In this document: positions 1-7,374 of the stretch, in pieces
How the letters are laid out: every line of letters starts with the position of its first letter
Position numbering within the stretch: the first letter of the stretch is position 1
Assembly: GCF_002931075.1 (NCBI RefSeq)
Contig: NZ_PSTQ01000001.1
Location: forward strand, 806,001 to 870,000
Source of the DNA: Pseudoclavibacter sp. AY1F1
GTDB taxonomy: Bacteria > Actinomycetota > Actinomycetes > Actinomycetales > Microbacteriaceae
Direction: 5' to 3'
DNA length: 64,000 nucleotides
Notes under the pieces: generated by a model
Database searches by the model: none
What the model was told of the DNA's origin: nothing
What the model saw: the letters and a program-made list of their open reading frames with translations, nothing else
Position numbers and translations under genes: made by a program

Positions 1-1335
1 ACCGTGCACACCGACAACTACAAGCTCGTGCGGGATGCGGCTGAGGAGCTCGGCGTTCCCGTCGCGATCCTGGTCGACTTGCAGGGCCCGAAGATCCGTC
101 TCGAGAAGTTCGAGGACGGACCCCACGACCTCGCGGTCGGGGACATCTTCAAGATCACCTCTCAGGATGTGCCAGGCACGAAGGACCTCGTCGGCACGAC
201 CTACAAGGGCCTGCCCACCGATGTGAAGCCGGGCGACCCGCTCCTCATCGATGACGGCAAGGTGCTCGTGCGCGTCGTGGAGACCGACGGCGTGACCGTC
301 ACGACCCGCGTCGAGGTGCCAGGCAAGGTCTCGAACAACAAGGGCATCAACCTGCCGGGTGTCGCCGTGAACGTGCCGGCGCTGTCCGAGAAGGACGAGG
401 ACGACCTGCGCTGGGGTCTGCGCATCGGCGCCGACATCATCGCGCTCTCCTTCGTGCGCTCTGCCGAGGACATCAACCGCGTCCACGCGATCATGGACGA
501 GGAAGGCATCCGCCTCCCCGTCATCGCGAAGATCGAGAAGCCACAGGCTGTCGAGAACCTCAACGAGATCGTCGACGCGTTCGACGGCATCATGGTCGCC
601 CGCGGCGACCTCGGCGTTGAGCTTCCCCTCGAGCAGGTCCCGATCGTGCAGAAGAACGCGATCCAGCAGGCCCGCCGCTGGGCGAAGCCCGTCATCGTCG
701 CAACCCAGATGCTCGAGACGATGATCGAGAATCCGCGTCCCACCCGCGCGGAGGCCTCCGACTGCGCGAACGCCGTCCTCGACGGCGCTGACGCGCTCAT
801 GCTGTCCGGCGAGACGAGCGTCGGCGCGTTCCCGATCGAGGCCGTCAAGACCATGGCGCGCATCATCGAATCGACCGAGACGCACGGCATGGACCGCATC
901 CCGCCGCTTGGCACGAAGCCATTCACGCAGGGCGGCGCGATCACCCTCGCGGCGTCCGAGGTTGGCGAGTTCCTCAAGGCGAAGTACTACTGCGTGTTCA
1001 CGGAGTCGGGCGACTCCGTGCGCCGTATGGCTCGCCTGCGCACTGAGATCCCCGTGCTCGGGTTCACCCCGTCGCCACACATCGCGCGTCGCATGAACCT
1101 CTACTGGGGTGTCACGGCGGCCATCGTCGACCGCGTCACCCACACGGACGAGATGATCGGCCAGGTCGACAAGTACCTCATCGAGAACGGCCTCGCCCAG
1201 GCTGGCGACGTCGTCGTGGTCGTGGCCGGCATGCCGCCGGGACGCGCTGGCACCACAAACGACCTGCGCGTGCACCGCGTGGGTGTCGATGACGACCGCT
1301 CCGTCCCAGCGTACGAAGGCAAGCACACCCGCTGA
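1..1335 (+). CDS. pyk: pyruvate kinase, 5'-truncated by window edge
   Basis: Cytosolic glycolytic enzyme that converts phosphoenolpyruvate and ADP to pyruvate and ATP. The frame is open from base 1, so the true start lies outside; about 30 of the usual ~475 residues are missing, and the GTG at 4 is internal. Seen in order: DLQGPKIRLE (visible residues 25-34), the IAKIEKPQAVENL segment with the catalytic lysine (about 178), MVARGDLGVELP (about 199) and TQMLETMIENPRPTRAE, all standard pyruvate kinase blocks, followed by a complete C-terminal regulatory domain. The gene stops just before a strong terminator, so it ends its transcription unit. Identification is secure. Confidence 0.97.
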   Translation, partial: TVHTDNYKLVRDAAEELGVPVAILVDLQGPKIRLEKFEDGPHDLAVGDIFKITSQDVPGTKDLVGTTYKGLPTDVKPGDPLLIDDGKVLVRVVETDGVTVTTRVEVPGKVSNNKGINLPGVAVNVPALSEKDEDDLRWGLRIGADIIALSFVRSAEDINRVHAIMDEEGIRLPVIAKIEKPQAVENLNEIVDAFDGIMVARGDLGVELPLEQVPIVQKNAIQQARRWAKPVIVATQMLETMIENPRPTRAEASDCANAVLDGADALMLSGETSVGAFPIEAVKTMARIIESTETHGMDRIPPLGTKPFTQGGAITLAASEVGEFLKAKYYCVFTESGDSVRRMARLRTEIPVLGFTPSPHIARRMNLYWGVTAAIVDRVTHTDEMIGQVDKYLIENGLAQAGDVVVVVAGMPPGRAGTTNDLRVHRVGVDDDRSVPAYEGKHTR

Positions 1336-1352
1336 GCCCAGACATGTGCCTG

Positions 1353-1390
1353 AGAGGCCGGACAGGACCACAAGGTCCTGTCCGGCCTCT
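1353..1390 (+). terminator. intrinsic terminator after pyk
   Basis: Perfect 17-bp stem (1353-1369 with 1374-1390) around the loop ACAA, 17 nt after the pyk stop codon. The downstream side reads TTGCTGTCTG, a weak T-run typical of high-GC terminators. Confidence 0.85.
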
Positions 1391-1468
1391 TGCTGTCTGA
1401 GCACCAGCCCGCCTGCCTGACGCCGGGTATCGTTTGAGCATGTCGACCTCAGAGACCGGTAGCGAGAA

Positions 1469-2503
1469 GTGACTCCAGTGCAGGGCTCCACGGAGATGGA
1501 CTCCAGCGATTCGCTGGTCGCCTCGACGGCCTGGCGACCCGATGTGCTCGGCGCGGGGTTTTCCGCGCTCGACCTGCCGCTCAAGCCCGACCACGAGGGC
1601 GAGGTCGTCGCGACCCTCGTGCGAGGACCGCGGGCTGATCGCTTTGCGCGTGGTGCGGCTCGCGGCGCCGACGTCCTCTACGTGCACGGCTGGTCCGACT
1701 ACTTCTTCCAGAAGCACCATGCGCACTACTGGGCAGGGGAGGGAGCGCGCTTCTTCGCGCTCGACCTCCGCAAGTATGGGCGCAGCCTCCGGGACCACCA
1801 GACGCCGGGGTTCGTGACCGACCTCGCGACCTACGACGAGGACCTGGACCGCGCCCTCGAGGTCATGGGACACGGCCCAGGGGGACACCGCAGGGGCAGG
1901 CACCCGCTCATCCTGATCGGGCATTCCACCGGCGGGCTCACGCTGAGCCTGTGGGCCGACCGACACCCCGGGCGTGCGGATGCGCTCATCCTCAACAGTC
2001 CCTGGCTCGAGCTGCAGACGCGAGCTGCGGTGAGGACCGCGCTCACGCCCCTCATGACGGTGGCCGCGCAGCTGCGGCCCACGGACACGTTCAACAACAT
2101 CGACTTCGGCTTCTACACGCGCGCGGTCAAGAAGGAACTCGGCGGGGAGTGGGAGTTCGACGACCGCTGGCGGCCAACACCGAGCTTCACGGTGCGAGCC
2201 GGCTGGCTCAACGCGATCCTCGCCGGCCACGCGGCGGTCGCCGTTGGCCTCGACATCAAGGCCCCAGTGCTCACGATGCTGTCGTCGCGCAGCACCCTGT
2301 CGCCGATCTGGCATGACTCCATGCGCCGGACCGACTCGGTCCTGCGAGTTGATGACATCGCGAGGCGCTCGCTCAATCTTGGCGACACTGTCACGGTTCG
2401 GCGTCTGGATGGCGCCCTGCACGATGTGCTGCTCTCCGCACCCGACGTGCGCGCCAAGGCCTTCGAGGCGATGACCAGATGGCTCAAGGGCTACCTGAGC
2501 TGA
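1469..2503 (+). CDS. alpha/beta hydrolase (serine aminopeptidase S33-like)
   Basis: Predicted soluble alpha/beta-hydrolase of 344 residues; the substrate is unknown, and lysophospholipase- or monoacylglycerol lipase-like activity is plausible. YVHGWSDYFFQ forms the oxyanion region, GHSTGG carries the nucleophile Ser (about 153), and the late DGALHDVL supplies the likely catalytic His (about 318). No signal peptide is visible. The start is uncertain: GTG 1469, GTG 1478 and ATG 1496 are in frame and none has a good ribosome site. The gene lies alone between the pyk terminator and the next same-strand gene. Family assignment is firm, function is not. Confidence 0.85.
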   Translation: MTPVQGSTEMDSSDSLVASTAWRPDVLGAGFSALDLPLKPDHEGEVVATLVRGPRADRFARGAARGADVLYVHGWSDYFFQKHHAHYWAGEGARFFALDLRKYGRSLRDHQTPGFVTDLATYDEDLDRALEVMGHGPGGHRRGRHPLILIGHSTGGLTLSLWADRHPGRADALILNSPWLELQTRAAVRTALTPLMTVAAQLRPTDTFNNIDFGFYTRAVKKELGGEWEFDDRWRPTPSFTVRAGWLNAILAGHAAVAVGLDIKAPVLTMLSSRSTLSPIWHDSMRRTDSVLRVDDIARRSLNLGDTVTVRRLDGALHDVLLSAPDVRAKAFEAMTRWLKGYLS

Positions 2504-2567
2504 GGGGAACATCCGCCGCAGCATCGCGGTTGGATTGCGTGTACCCCCTCCGAGCCGAAAGGTCAGC

Positions 2568-3671
2568 ATGAGCCGTCTCTTGTCACCAGTCACCCTCCCG
2601 AGCGTGGAAGGCGACGGGCTGCCGCTCCGCAACGCGACCTTCCTGGCGCCCATGTGCCAGTACTCGGTGACGGAGCGTGACGGGCTGCCGACCTCCTGGC
2701 AGTTGGTGCATCTCGGAGCACGGGCCAGCGGCGGCTTCGGGCTGGTCTGGACGGAAGCGACCGCCGTGGTTCCTGAGGGCCGCATCTCGCCGGAGGACAC
2801 GGGCATCTGGAGTGACGAGCACACGGAGGCGTGGAAGCCGATCGTCGACTTCATCCACTCGCAGGGCGCAGCTGCCGGCATCCAGCTGGCTCACGCAGGG
2901 GGCAAGGCATCCACGTACCCCGCGCTCCCCGATGCTGAACGAGGCACTGTTCCCGAGAGCGCAGGGGGGTGGATAGCCGAGGCCCCATCGAGCAGCGATG
3001 TCTTCGGTCTTGCACTGCCAGCAGCGCTCAGCGTGGAGAAGATCGGCGAGCTCGTGGCCTCCTGGGGCCGCGCGGCGCGACGTGCCCACGAAGCCGGTTT
3101 CGACGCACTGCAGATCCACGCCGCGCATGGGTACCTGCTGCACGAGTTCCTCTCGCCGCGCTCGAACCAGCGCGAAGACGAGTACGGGGGATCGTTCGAG
3201 AACCGAATCCGCTTCGCCCTCGAAATCGTGACCGAAGTGCGACGCAACTGGCCAGCTGAGAAGCCACTTGCCATCCGGTTCTCTGGCGAGGACTGGATCG
3301 AAGGTGGTTGGACGATCGCAGAGACCGTCGAGCTCGCCACCCGCGTCCACAAGCTTGGTGTCACAGTGTTCGACCTGTCGAGCGGCGGCATCGGGGCGTT
3401 CACGGGCCCGACTGGGCCCGGCTACCAGGTGACGCTCGCGCGCGCCGTACGCGAAGCGCTGCCCCAAAAGGGCACCTTCGTGACGGCCGTTGGCCAGATC
3501 ACCGAGGCACGCCATGCCGAGGCTATCCTCGTGGCAGGAGACGCTGACGGCATCACAGTGGGGCGCGCCGCGCTCGCGAACCCAAACTGGGCCGTGCATG
3601 CGGCTGTCCAGCTGGGGGACGGACAGGAGCAGCTCGTCGCCCCGCAGTACTGGCGCGCAAGCATGGCCTAG
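2568..3671 (+). CDS. NADH:flavin oxidoreductase, Old Yellow Enzyme family (YqjM/NamA-like)
   Basis: FMN-dependent ene-reductase that would reduce activated C=C bonds of enals, enones or nitro compounds with NAD(P)H. I use ATG 2568 (367 aa), preceded by GAAAGG; an in-frame TTG at 2535 lacks a ribosome site. The TIM barrel shows APMCQYS with Cys30 (the position of the redox-tuning Cys in YqjM), HAAHGYLLHEFLSP with His184/His187 that bind the substrate, RFSGEDW, and the C-terminal FMN phosphate segment VGRAALANPNW. It runs towards the peroxide-sensor gene on the other strand; a role in handling reactive electrophiles would fit but is inference. Confidence 0.92.
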   Translation: MSRLLSPVTLPSVEGDGLPLRNATFLAPMCQYSVTERDGLPTSWQLVHLGARASGGFGLVWTEATAVVPEGRISPEDTGIWSDEHTEAWKPIVDFIHSQGAAAGIQLAHAGGKASTYPALPDAERGTVPESAGGWIAEAPSSSDVFGLALPAALSVEKIGELVASWGRAARRAHEAGFDALQIHAAHGYLLHEFLSPRSNQREDEYGGSFENRIRFALEIVTEVRRNWPAEKPLAIRFSGEDWIEGGWTIAETVELATRVHKLGVTVFDLSSGGIGAFTGPTGPGYQVTLARAVREALPQKGTFVTAVGQITEARHAEAILVAGDADGITVGRAALANPNWAVHAAVQLGDGQEQLVAPQYWRASMA

Positions 3672-3703
3672 CAGACCGCTCGGAGCCTTGCCGCCGAGGG
3701 TGG

Positions 3704-4162
3704 TCAGGCCTCGTCGCGCGTGGCCATATCCCCTTTGGCGGTCGTGGAGTCGGCCAGGAGCTGCGTAAGGGTGTCCTTGAGGGCCTCGAGCTCGGTTCGG
3801 CTCCATCCGAGTTCCGCGATGACCTTGACGGGCACCTCGACGGCTTTGAGCCGCAGCTTGCGGCCAGCCTCAGTGAGTCTGATCTCGACGGTACGCTCGT
3901 CCGCTGCCCGGCGCTGTCGGGTGATGAGACCGGAGGCCTCGAGGCGCTTCACGAGGGGGCTGAGGGTTGCCGGCTCGAGGTACAGCGCTTTGGCAAGCTG
4001 CCCGAGCGTCTGGCCGTCGTCCTCCCAGAGCCCGAGCATCACGAGGTATTGCGGGTGCGTCAGACCGAGGGGCTCGAGGATCGGACGGTACAGAGAGATG
4101 ACGCTCCTGCTCGCAGCGGCGAGGGCGAAGCAGAGTTGCTTATCGAGAGCGAGGAGGTCCAC
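3704..4162 (-). CDS. ohrR: MarR-family regulator, one-Cys OhrR type
   Basis: Dimeric winged-helix repressor that in this family senses organic hydroperoxides through one N-terminal cysteine. The protein (152 aa from GTG 4162) begins near DKQLCFALAAASR, strongly resembling B. subtilis OhrR around its sensing Cys; Cys11 is the only cysteine, so it fits the one-Cys class. ITRQRRAADERTVEI is the wing. The GGAGG at 4164-4168 is only 1 nt from the GTG, so the start is not certain. The gene is divergent from a 79-residue protein with a perfect palindrome between them. No ohr peroxidase is adjacent, which is unusual for OhrR. Confidence 0.85.
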   Translation of the reverse strand: MDLLALDKQLCFALAAASRSVISLYRPILEPLGLTHPQYLVMLGLWEDDGQTLGQLAKALYLEPATLSPLVKRLEASGLITRQRRAADERTVEIRLTEAGRKLRLKAVEVPVKVIAELGWSRTELEALKDTLTQLLADSTTAKGDMATRDEA

Positions 4163-4197
4163 TCCTCCAGCGTAGCGGTATCGACGCAGGGCACAAA

Positions 4198-4215
4198 TAG
4201 TTAGTACACTAACTA
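4198..4215. promoter_or_regulatory. palindromic operator, probably for OhrR-type repressor
   Basis: TAGTTAGT-AC-ACTAACTA: perfect 8-bp inverted repeat with 2-nt centre, in the divergent gap between the OhrR-like gene and the 79-residue gene. It ends one base before ATG 4217 and overlaps the probable -10 box of that gene, so binding would block its transcription directly. Assignment to the OhrR homologue is inferred from position. Confidence 0.75.
4205..4210 (+). promoter_or_regulatory. -10 box (TACACT), probable leaderless promoter
   Basis: TACACT ends 6 nt before ATG 4217, which would place transcription start on the A of ATG. No ribosome-binding sequence precedes the ATG. The hexamer lies inside the palindrome at 4198-4215. 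Confidence 0.55.
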
Positions 4216-4216
4216 C

Positions 4217-4456
4217 ATGCCGAGCGACAGACTCCCCAACCCGTACAAGGGTCAGCCTGGATGGTGGAACCGACTCAACCAGGCTCTCTTCCCGTTCATG
4301 GGTCCTGCCCAGGTGGGTACCGGGGGAGCCGTGCGAACCGACCCCGTGCGAGCCCCTGCGGCCTGCCGCGACTGCGGCCACCCGTACTCAGAGCACGAGA
4401 TCCGGAGGGGCATTGGCGGCAACCAGCCGAGCAGCATCCTCTGCCCGCGCGCTTAG
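4217..4456 (+). CDS. small conserved-type protein with Cys-rich C-terminus, unknown function
   Basis: 79-residue protein I cannot assign a function. The N-terminal part is aromatic/proline-rich (NPYKGQPGWWNRLNQ, then LFPFMGPAQVG). The C-terminus has Cys50-x2-Cys53, His55, His60 and Cys76, arranged like a small zinc-binding site. There are no membrane segments or signal peptide. I have the impression that similar small proteins occur in other Microbacteriaceae, but have not checked. It is preceded by the palindromic operator and no ribosome site, so it is probably a leaderless transcript controlled by the divergent OhrR-like repressor and hence inducible by peroxides. That regulation is inference. 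Confidence 0.75.
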   Translation: MPSDRLPNPYKGQPGWWNRLNQALFPFMGPAQVGTGGAVRTDPVRAPAACRDCGHPYSEHEIRRGIGGNQPSSILCPRA

Positions 4457-4466
4457 CTCGTTCGCG

Positions 4467-4820
4467 TCAGAGCGACACGGCGAGCGCAAGTGAGGCGAGG
4501 AGAAGCATCCCGAGGCAATTCAGCCAGAACTCGCGCCCGAGGAACCTGGCACGCACATGTGCGACCGTGGCGCAGATGAAGTAGGCGACGACGCCCACGT
4601 TGGCAGCGAAAGCAACACCGGGAACCCAGATACCCACGACAAGTCCACCTGCGGCGAGCAACTTGATCACGACGAGCAGCCACCACCAGTCACGCGGAAA
4701 CTCGACGCCGTCCAAGCAGTCGCGGATGAACTTGGGCGGCCTGATCGACATAGCCGCGTCACCCGCGAGCACAATTGCGAGCACGAGGGTCGGCCACCAC
4801 GGATCCGGAACGAGTGTCAT
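4467..4820 (-). CDS. DoxX-like integral membrane protein
   Basis: 117-residue protein with about four hydrophobic helices (VLAIVLAGDAA, WWLLVVIKLLAAGGLVVG, FAANVGVVAYFICATVAHV, NCLGMLLLASLALA), the size and layout of the DoxX_2 family. The biochemical role is not known. Its ATG overlaps the stop of the upstream TetR regulator (TGATG), so the two are translationally coupled and probably co-regulated by that TetR protein. Confidence 0.75.
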   Translation of the reverse strand: MTLVPDPWWPTLVLAIVLAGDAAMSIRPPKFIRDCLDGVEFPRDWWWLLVVIKLLAAGGLVVGIWVPGVAFAANVGVVAYFICATVAHVRARFLGREFWLNCLGMLLLASLALAVSL

Positions 4821-5437
4821 CAGTGCTCCTTGCAGGCGCAGATCGCGGCGAAGGCGCCGCGAAGGTCGGTCGAGAGCGCCGCGGCGTCGACCGTGCGGCG
4901 GGCCGACGCGGTGAAGAGCAGCCCGACGTACGTGAAGTACAGCGCACCAGCCTTGGCCGCCGCCTCGTCAGAACTCGTGCACCCCCGCTCGGTGATCACA
5001 GCGCGAAACTCCTGGGTGAGCCCAGTCGCCAGGTCTGCAAAGAGCCGCGAGTCGTGGCCGCCGGAGACAAGGATGGAAGCGTAGACGCGCGCGAGATCGT
5101 CGTGGCGCGTGAAAAGGGACACAAACGGCGCAGTGAGTGCCACCAAGCGGTCGGGGCAGGCGCCTGACCTCCCCGCAGCGGAGATCGCTGTGGCGCGAGG
5201 GACACCACGATCAGCCACCCGCTTGTTGTGCTCCGCCTCGATCGAGCGATCGAAGACGCTCACGAGCAGTGCCTGCTTGTCACCGACAGCCATGACGGTA
5301 CCCACACTGACCTGCGCCGCGTCGGCGATGCCACGCACGGTTGTCGCGGCGAACCCCTCGTCCTCGAAGAGACGCTCGGCGGCGTCGAGCACGCGGGCTT
5401 GCGTCGCGCGCTTGGTCTCCGCGCGTGTTGCTGGCAT
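4820..5437 (-). CDS. TetR/AcrR-family transcriptional regulator
   Basis: 205-residue repressor. The N-terminal helix-turn-helix is clear: RVLDAAERLFEDEGFAATTV followed by IADAAQVSVGTVMAVGDKQA (about residues 15-58); the C-terminal half is the variable ligand-binding/dimer domain. It is the first gene of a two-gene operon with the DoxX-like protein. Two tandem palindromes immediately upstream (5454-5478) are good candidates for its own operator, implying autoregulation. The ligand is unknown. Confidence 0.9.
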   Translation of the reverse strand: MPATRAETKRATQARVLDAAERLFEDEGFAATTVRGIADAAQVSVGTVMAVGDKQALLVSVFDRSIEAEHNKRVADRGVPRATAISAAGRSGACPDRLVALTAPFVSLFTRHDDLARVYASILVSGGHDSRLFADLATGLTQEFRAVITERGCTSSDEAAAKAGALYFTYVGLLFTASARRTVDAAALSTDLRGAFAAICACKEH

Positions 5438-5453
5438 ACGTGCACAATACCCT

Positions 5454-5478
5454 GAACACGTTCACTGAACTTGTTCAC
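5454..5478. promoter_or_regulatory. two tandem TetR-type operators
   Basis: TGAACACGTTCA (5454-5465) and TGAACTTGTTCA (5467-5478): each is a 5-bp inverted repeat TGAAC/GTTCA with a 2-nt centre, 13 bp apart centre to centre. They start 17 bp upstream of the TetR gene, where an autorepressor would bind. Confidence 0.75.
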
Positions 5479-5646
5479 TGAGAGAATCCCACCGCGCCCT
5501 CGGTCGATTTAACCTGTCGATCTGGGGTGTTCAGACCGTAAACCATCATCGAAACTAGATACGAGTTTGGCTGAAAAAGGCTGGTCTGGAACTCGTCATT
5601 GATCCGGTCCAGTGGTAGGCTGGTGGTGATCTTGGGGGAGGTTACC

Positions 5647-7221
5647 GTGGCATCGCAGCCGGGGCAGGAAGCGCGTTGTTTGTCGTCGATGGAGACGGCT
5701 GTTGTAGATGCGCTCCTCGAGGCCCGAACCCAACTTTCCGGAGTTCCTGACGCGGAGATCGTGGTCGTGCTGCACGAGTTGGCGGCTCGTCGGCGGGTGT
5801 TGGATGCGGCGTTGGTGGAAGTGGCTGCCGAGATGCTCCGGCGGGAGGATGAGTCGCCGCGGTCGGAGACGGTCGCACGCAAGGCGGGGTTCCGGAATCT
5901 GGCCGGCATGGTCGAGCAGGTGCTCGGCGTGAAGCTGTTCGAGGCGAACACGCTCGTCAAGGTGGCTTCCGTGACGCGGGAGCGGATGGGGATGACGGGG
6001 GAGCCGATCCCCGCGAAGTTCGCAGCGGTGTCCCGGGCGGTTTCGTTGGGGGTGATGTCGGTGGCGCAGGCGGCCGCGATCACGAAGGGGCTTGAGCACA
6101 CGCGTGACCGCGTCGACGTCGATGATCTCGCGCTGGCCGAGGCGGAGCTGGTGGCGTCGGCGTGTGGGGTGAACCCGGAGGATGAGCAGCCGGCGGTGCC
6201 GAAGGTGCTGGAGGTGCAGGCCGCGATGTGGGTGTCGTACCTGGATCCGGATGGTGACGAGCCGCGGTCGGAGAAGATCGCGGCGGAGCGGGGTTTGTGG
6301 TGGTCGCGGCGCGCTGATGGGGCGATCACGGGAAAGTTCGTCGCGACGCCCGAGCAGGGTGAGCAGCTGATCTTGGACATCGACGCGCTACTCTCGCCTC
6401 GCCGGGCGGTGGAGTTCCCCGCCGCGACGAGTTGCGGTGAGCCGCACGCCGCGGCCCTCGGCACGGACGGAAATCCGTGCGACGGTGACCACGCAGGCGC
6501 AGCCGTGGGCGCAGAAACAGATGCAGGGGCGGATGCAGGTACAGGCGCAAGCACGAGCTACGTCGGCGTCGAGGGTCACGAGGTGCAGGTTCCGTTGGAG
6601 GATCTGCGCACGCAGCCGCAGCGGCGCATGGACGCGCTCGCCTCGATTCTGACGTCCTACGCCGAATCGACCGACGCGCCCCGCATCGGCGGGGAAGCGC
6701 CCACGCTCGTCGTCGTGACCACCGAGGCTGGGCTCGAGGGAAACCCTGCGCGTCCCGAGGACGTGTCCCACTTCGAGCACACCGGCGAACCCGTCCCGGC
6801 GTCATTCGCCGCGAAAGTCATGTGCGACGGGTTCATCCGCGTCGCAGTCCAGGGGACGAACGGGGAGATCCTCGACCTCGGCAGGCGCCGACGACTCTTC
6901 ACGACGGGCCAGCGACGGGCGATCTTCGTCAGAGACCGACACTGCCGAGCTCCCGGCTGCCGAGCGCCAGCACGCTGGTGCGAAACACACCACGCCGTGC
7001 CCTGGAGCGAAGGCGGACCAACCGACGTGAAAGACGGCATCCTGCTCTGCTCCTTCCACCACCACAAAGTCCACCGAGACAGACTCACCCTCATCCTGGG
7101 CGCCGACGGCAGGTGGAGAGTCGTCGCGACCGTCGGCCACCACGTCCGACGCCGGACCCCACGGCGCCGCGTCTACCAACACACCGACGCGCCCCGACCC
7201 GACTGGAACCGCAGAAGCTGA
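5647..7221 (+). CDS. DUF222 / HNH-nuclease domain protein (13E12-repeat type)
   Basis: 524 residues from GTG 5647, which has GGGGGAGG 6 nt upstream; an in-frame upstream start at 5599 lacks a site. The N-terminal two thirds is a DUF222-type helical domain (LLEARTQLSGVPDAEIV, IPAKFAAVSRAVSLG). A low-complexity Ala/Gly/Asp/Thr stretch (about residues 285-305) precedes the end of that domain. The C-terminus is an HNH nuclease: CRAPGCRAPARWCETHH, SEGGPTDVKDG, LCSFHHHKVH, with paired Cys for structural zinc. The family is multi-copy in actinobacteria and related to the mycobacterial 13E12 repeat family; its role is unclear. No transposase or repeat boundary accompanies it. Confidence 0.9.
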   Translation: MASQPGQEARCLSSMETAVVDALLEARTQLSGVPDAEIVVVLHELAARRRVLDAALVEVAAEMLRREDESPRSETVARKAGFRNLAGMVEQVLGVKLFEANTLVKVASVTRERMGMTGEPIPAKFAAVSRAVSLGVMSVAQAAAITKGLEHTRDRVDVDDLALAEAELVASACGVNPEDEQPAVPKVLEVQAAMWVSYLDPDGDEPRSEKIAAERGLWWSRRADGAITGKFVATPEQGEQLILDIDALLSPRRAVEFPAATSCGEPHAAALGTDGNPCDGDHAGAAVGAETDAGADAGTGASTSYVGVEGHEVQVPLEDLRTQPQRRMDALASILTSYAESTDAPRIGGEAPTLVVVTTEAGLEGNPARPEDVSHFEHTGEPVPASFAAKVMCDGFIRVAVQGTNGEILDLGRRRRLFTTGQRRAIFVRDRHCRAPGCRAPARWCETHHAVPWSEGGPTDVKDGILLCSFHHHKVHRDRLTLILGADGRWRVVATVGHHVRRRTPRRRVYQHTDAPRPDWNRRS

Positions 7222-7326
7222 AACAGGAGAGTCTGGAACTGCCGCACCTGACACAATGTGCCTGAGAAGCGCGGCCCAAAGCGCGCCTAGCAGAGTGTCG
7301 ACGGCCCAAGCGAAGCAAGCACCGCG

Positions 7327-7374
7327 GCTGGTCTCAGGCGGCTGGTCTCAGGCGGCCGGTCTCAGGCGGCCGGC
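7327..7374. repeat. 14-bp tandem repeat, 3.4 copies
   Basis: GCTGGTCTCAGGCG at 7327-7340 and 7341-7354, then GCCGGTCTCAGGCG at 7355-7368 and a partial copy to 7374. The third copy contains the stop codon of the minus-strand HmuS-like gene, so the array lies across and beyond its 3' end. Confidence 0.85.

Noticed and set aside
1178-2881. 567-residue reading frame on the minus strand
   Set aside because: Antisense to pyk, the hydrolase and the reductase, which have clear family motifs; it has none and spans the terminator. A by-product of high GC third positions.
2583-3806. 407-residue minus-strand frame
   Set aside because: Antisense to the Old-Yellow-Enzyme gene; no recognisable domain, composition typical of shadow frames.
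5475-6554. 359-residue Ser/Thr-rich minus-strand frame
   Set aside because: Antisense to the DUF222/HNH gene, which has an intact HNH motif; low-complexity sequence.
5647-7221. Possible mobile element around the DUF222/HNH gene
   Set aside because: No terminal repeats, target duplications, transposase or integrase; the family is widespread in actinobacterial chromosomes.
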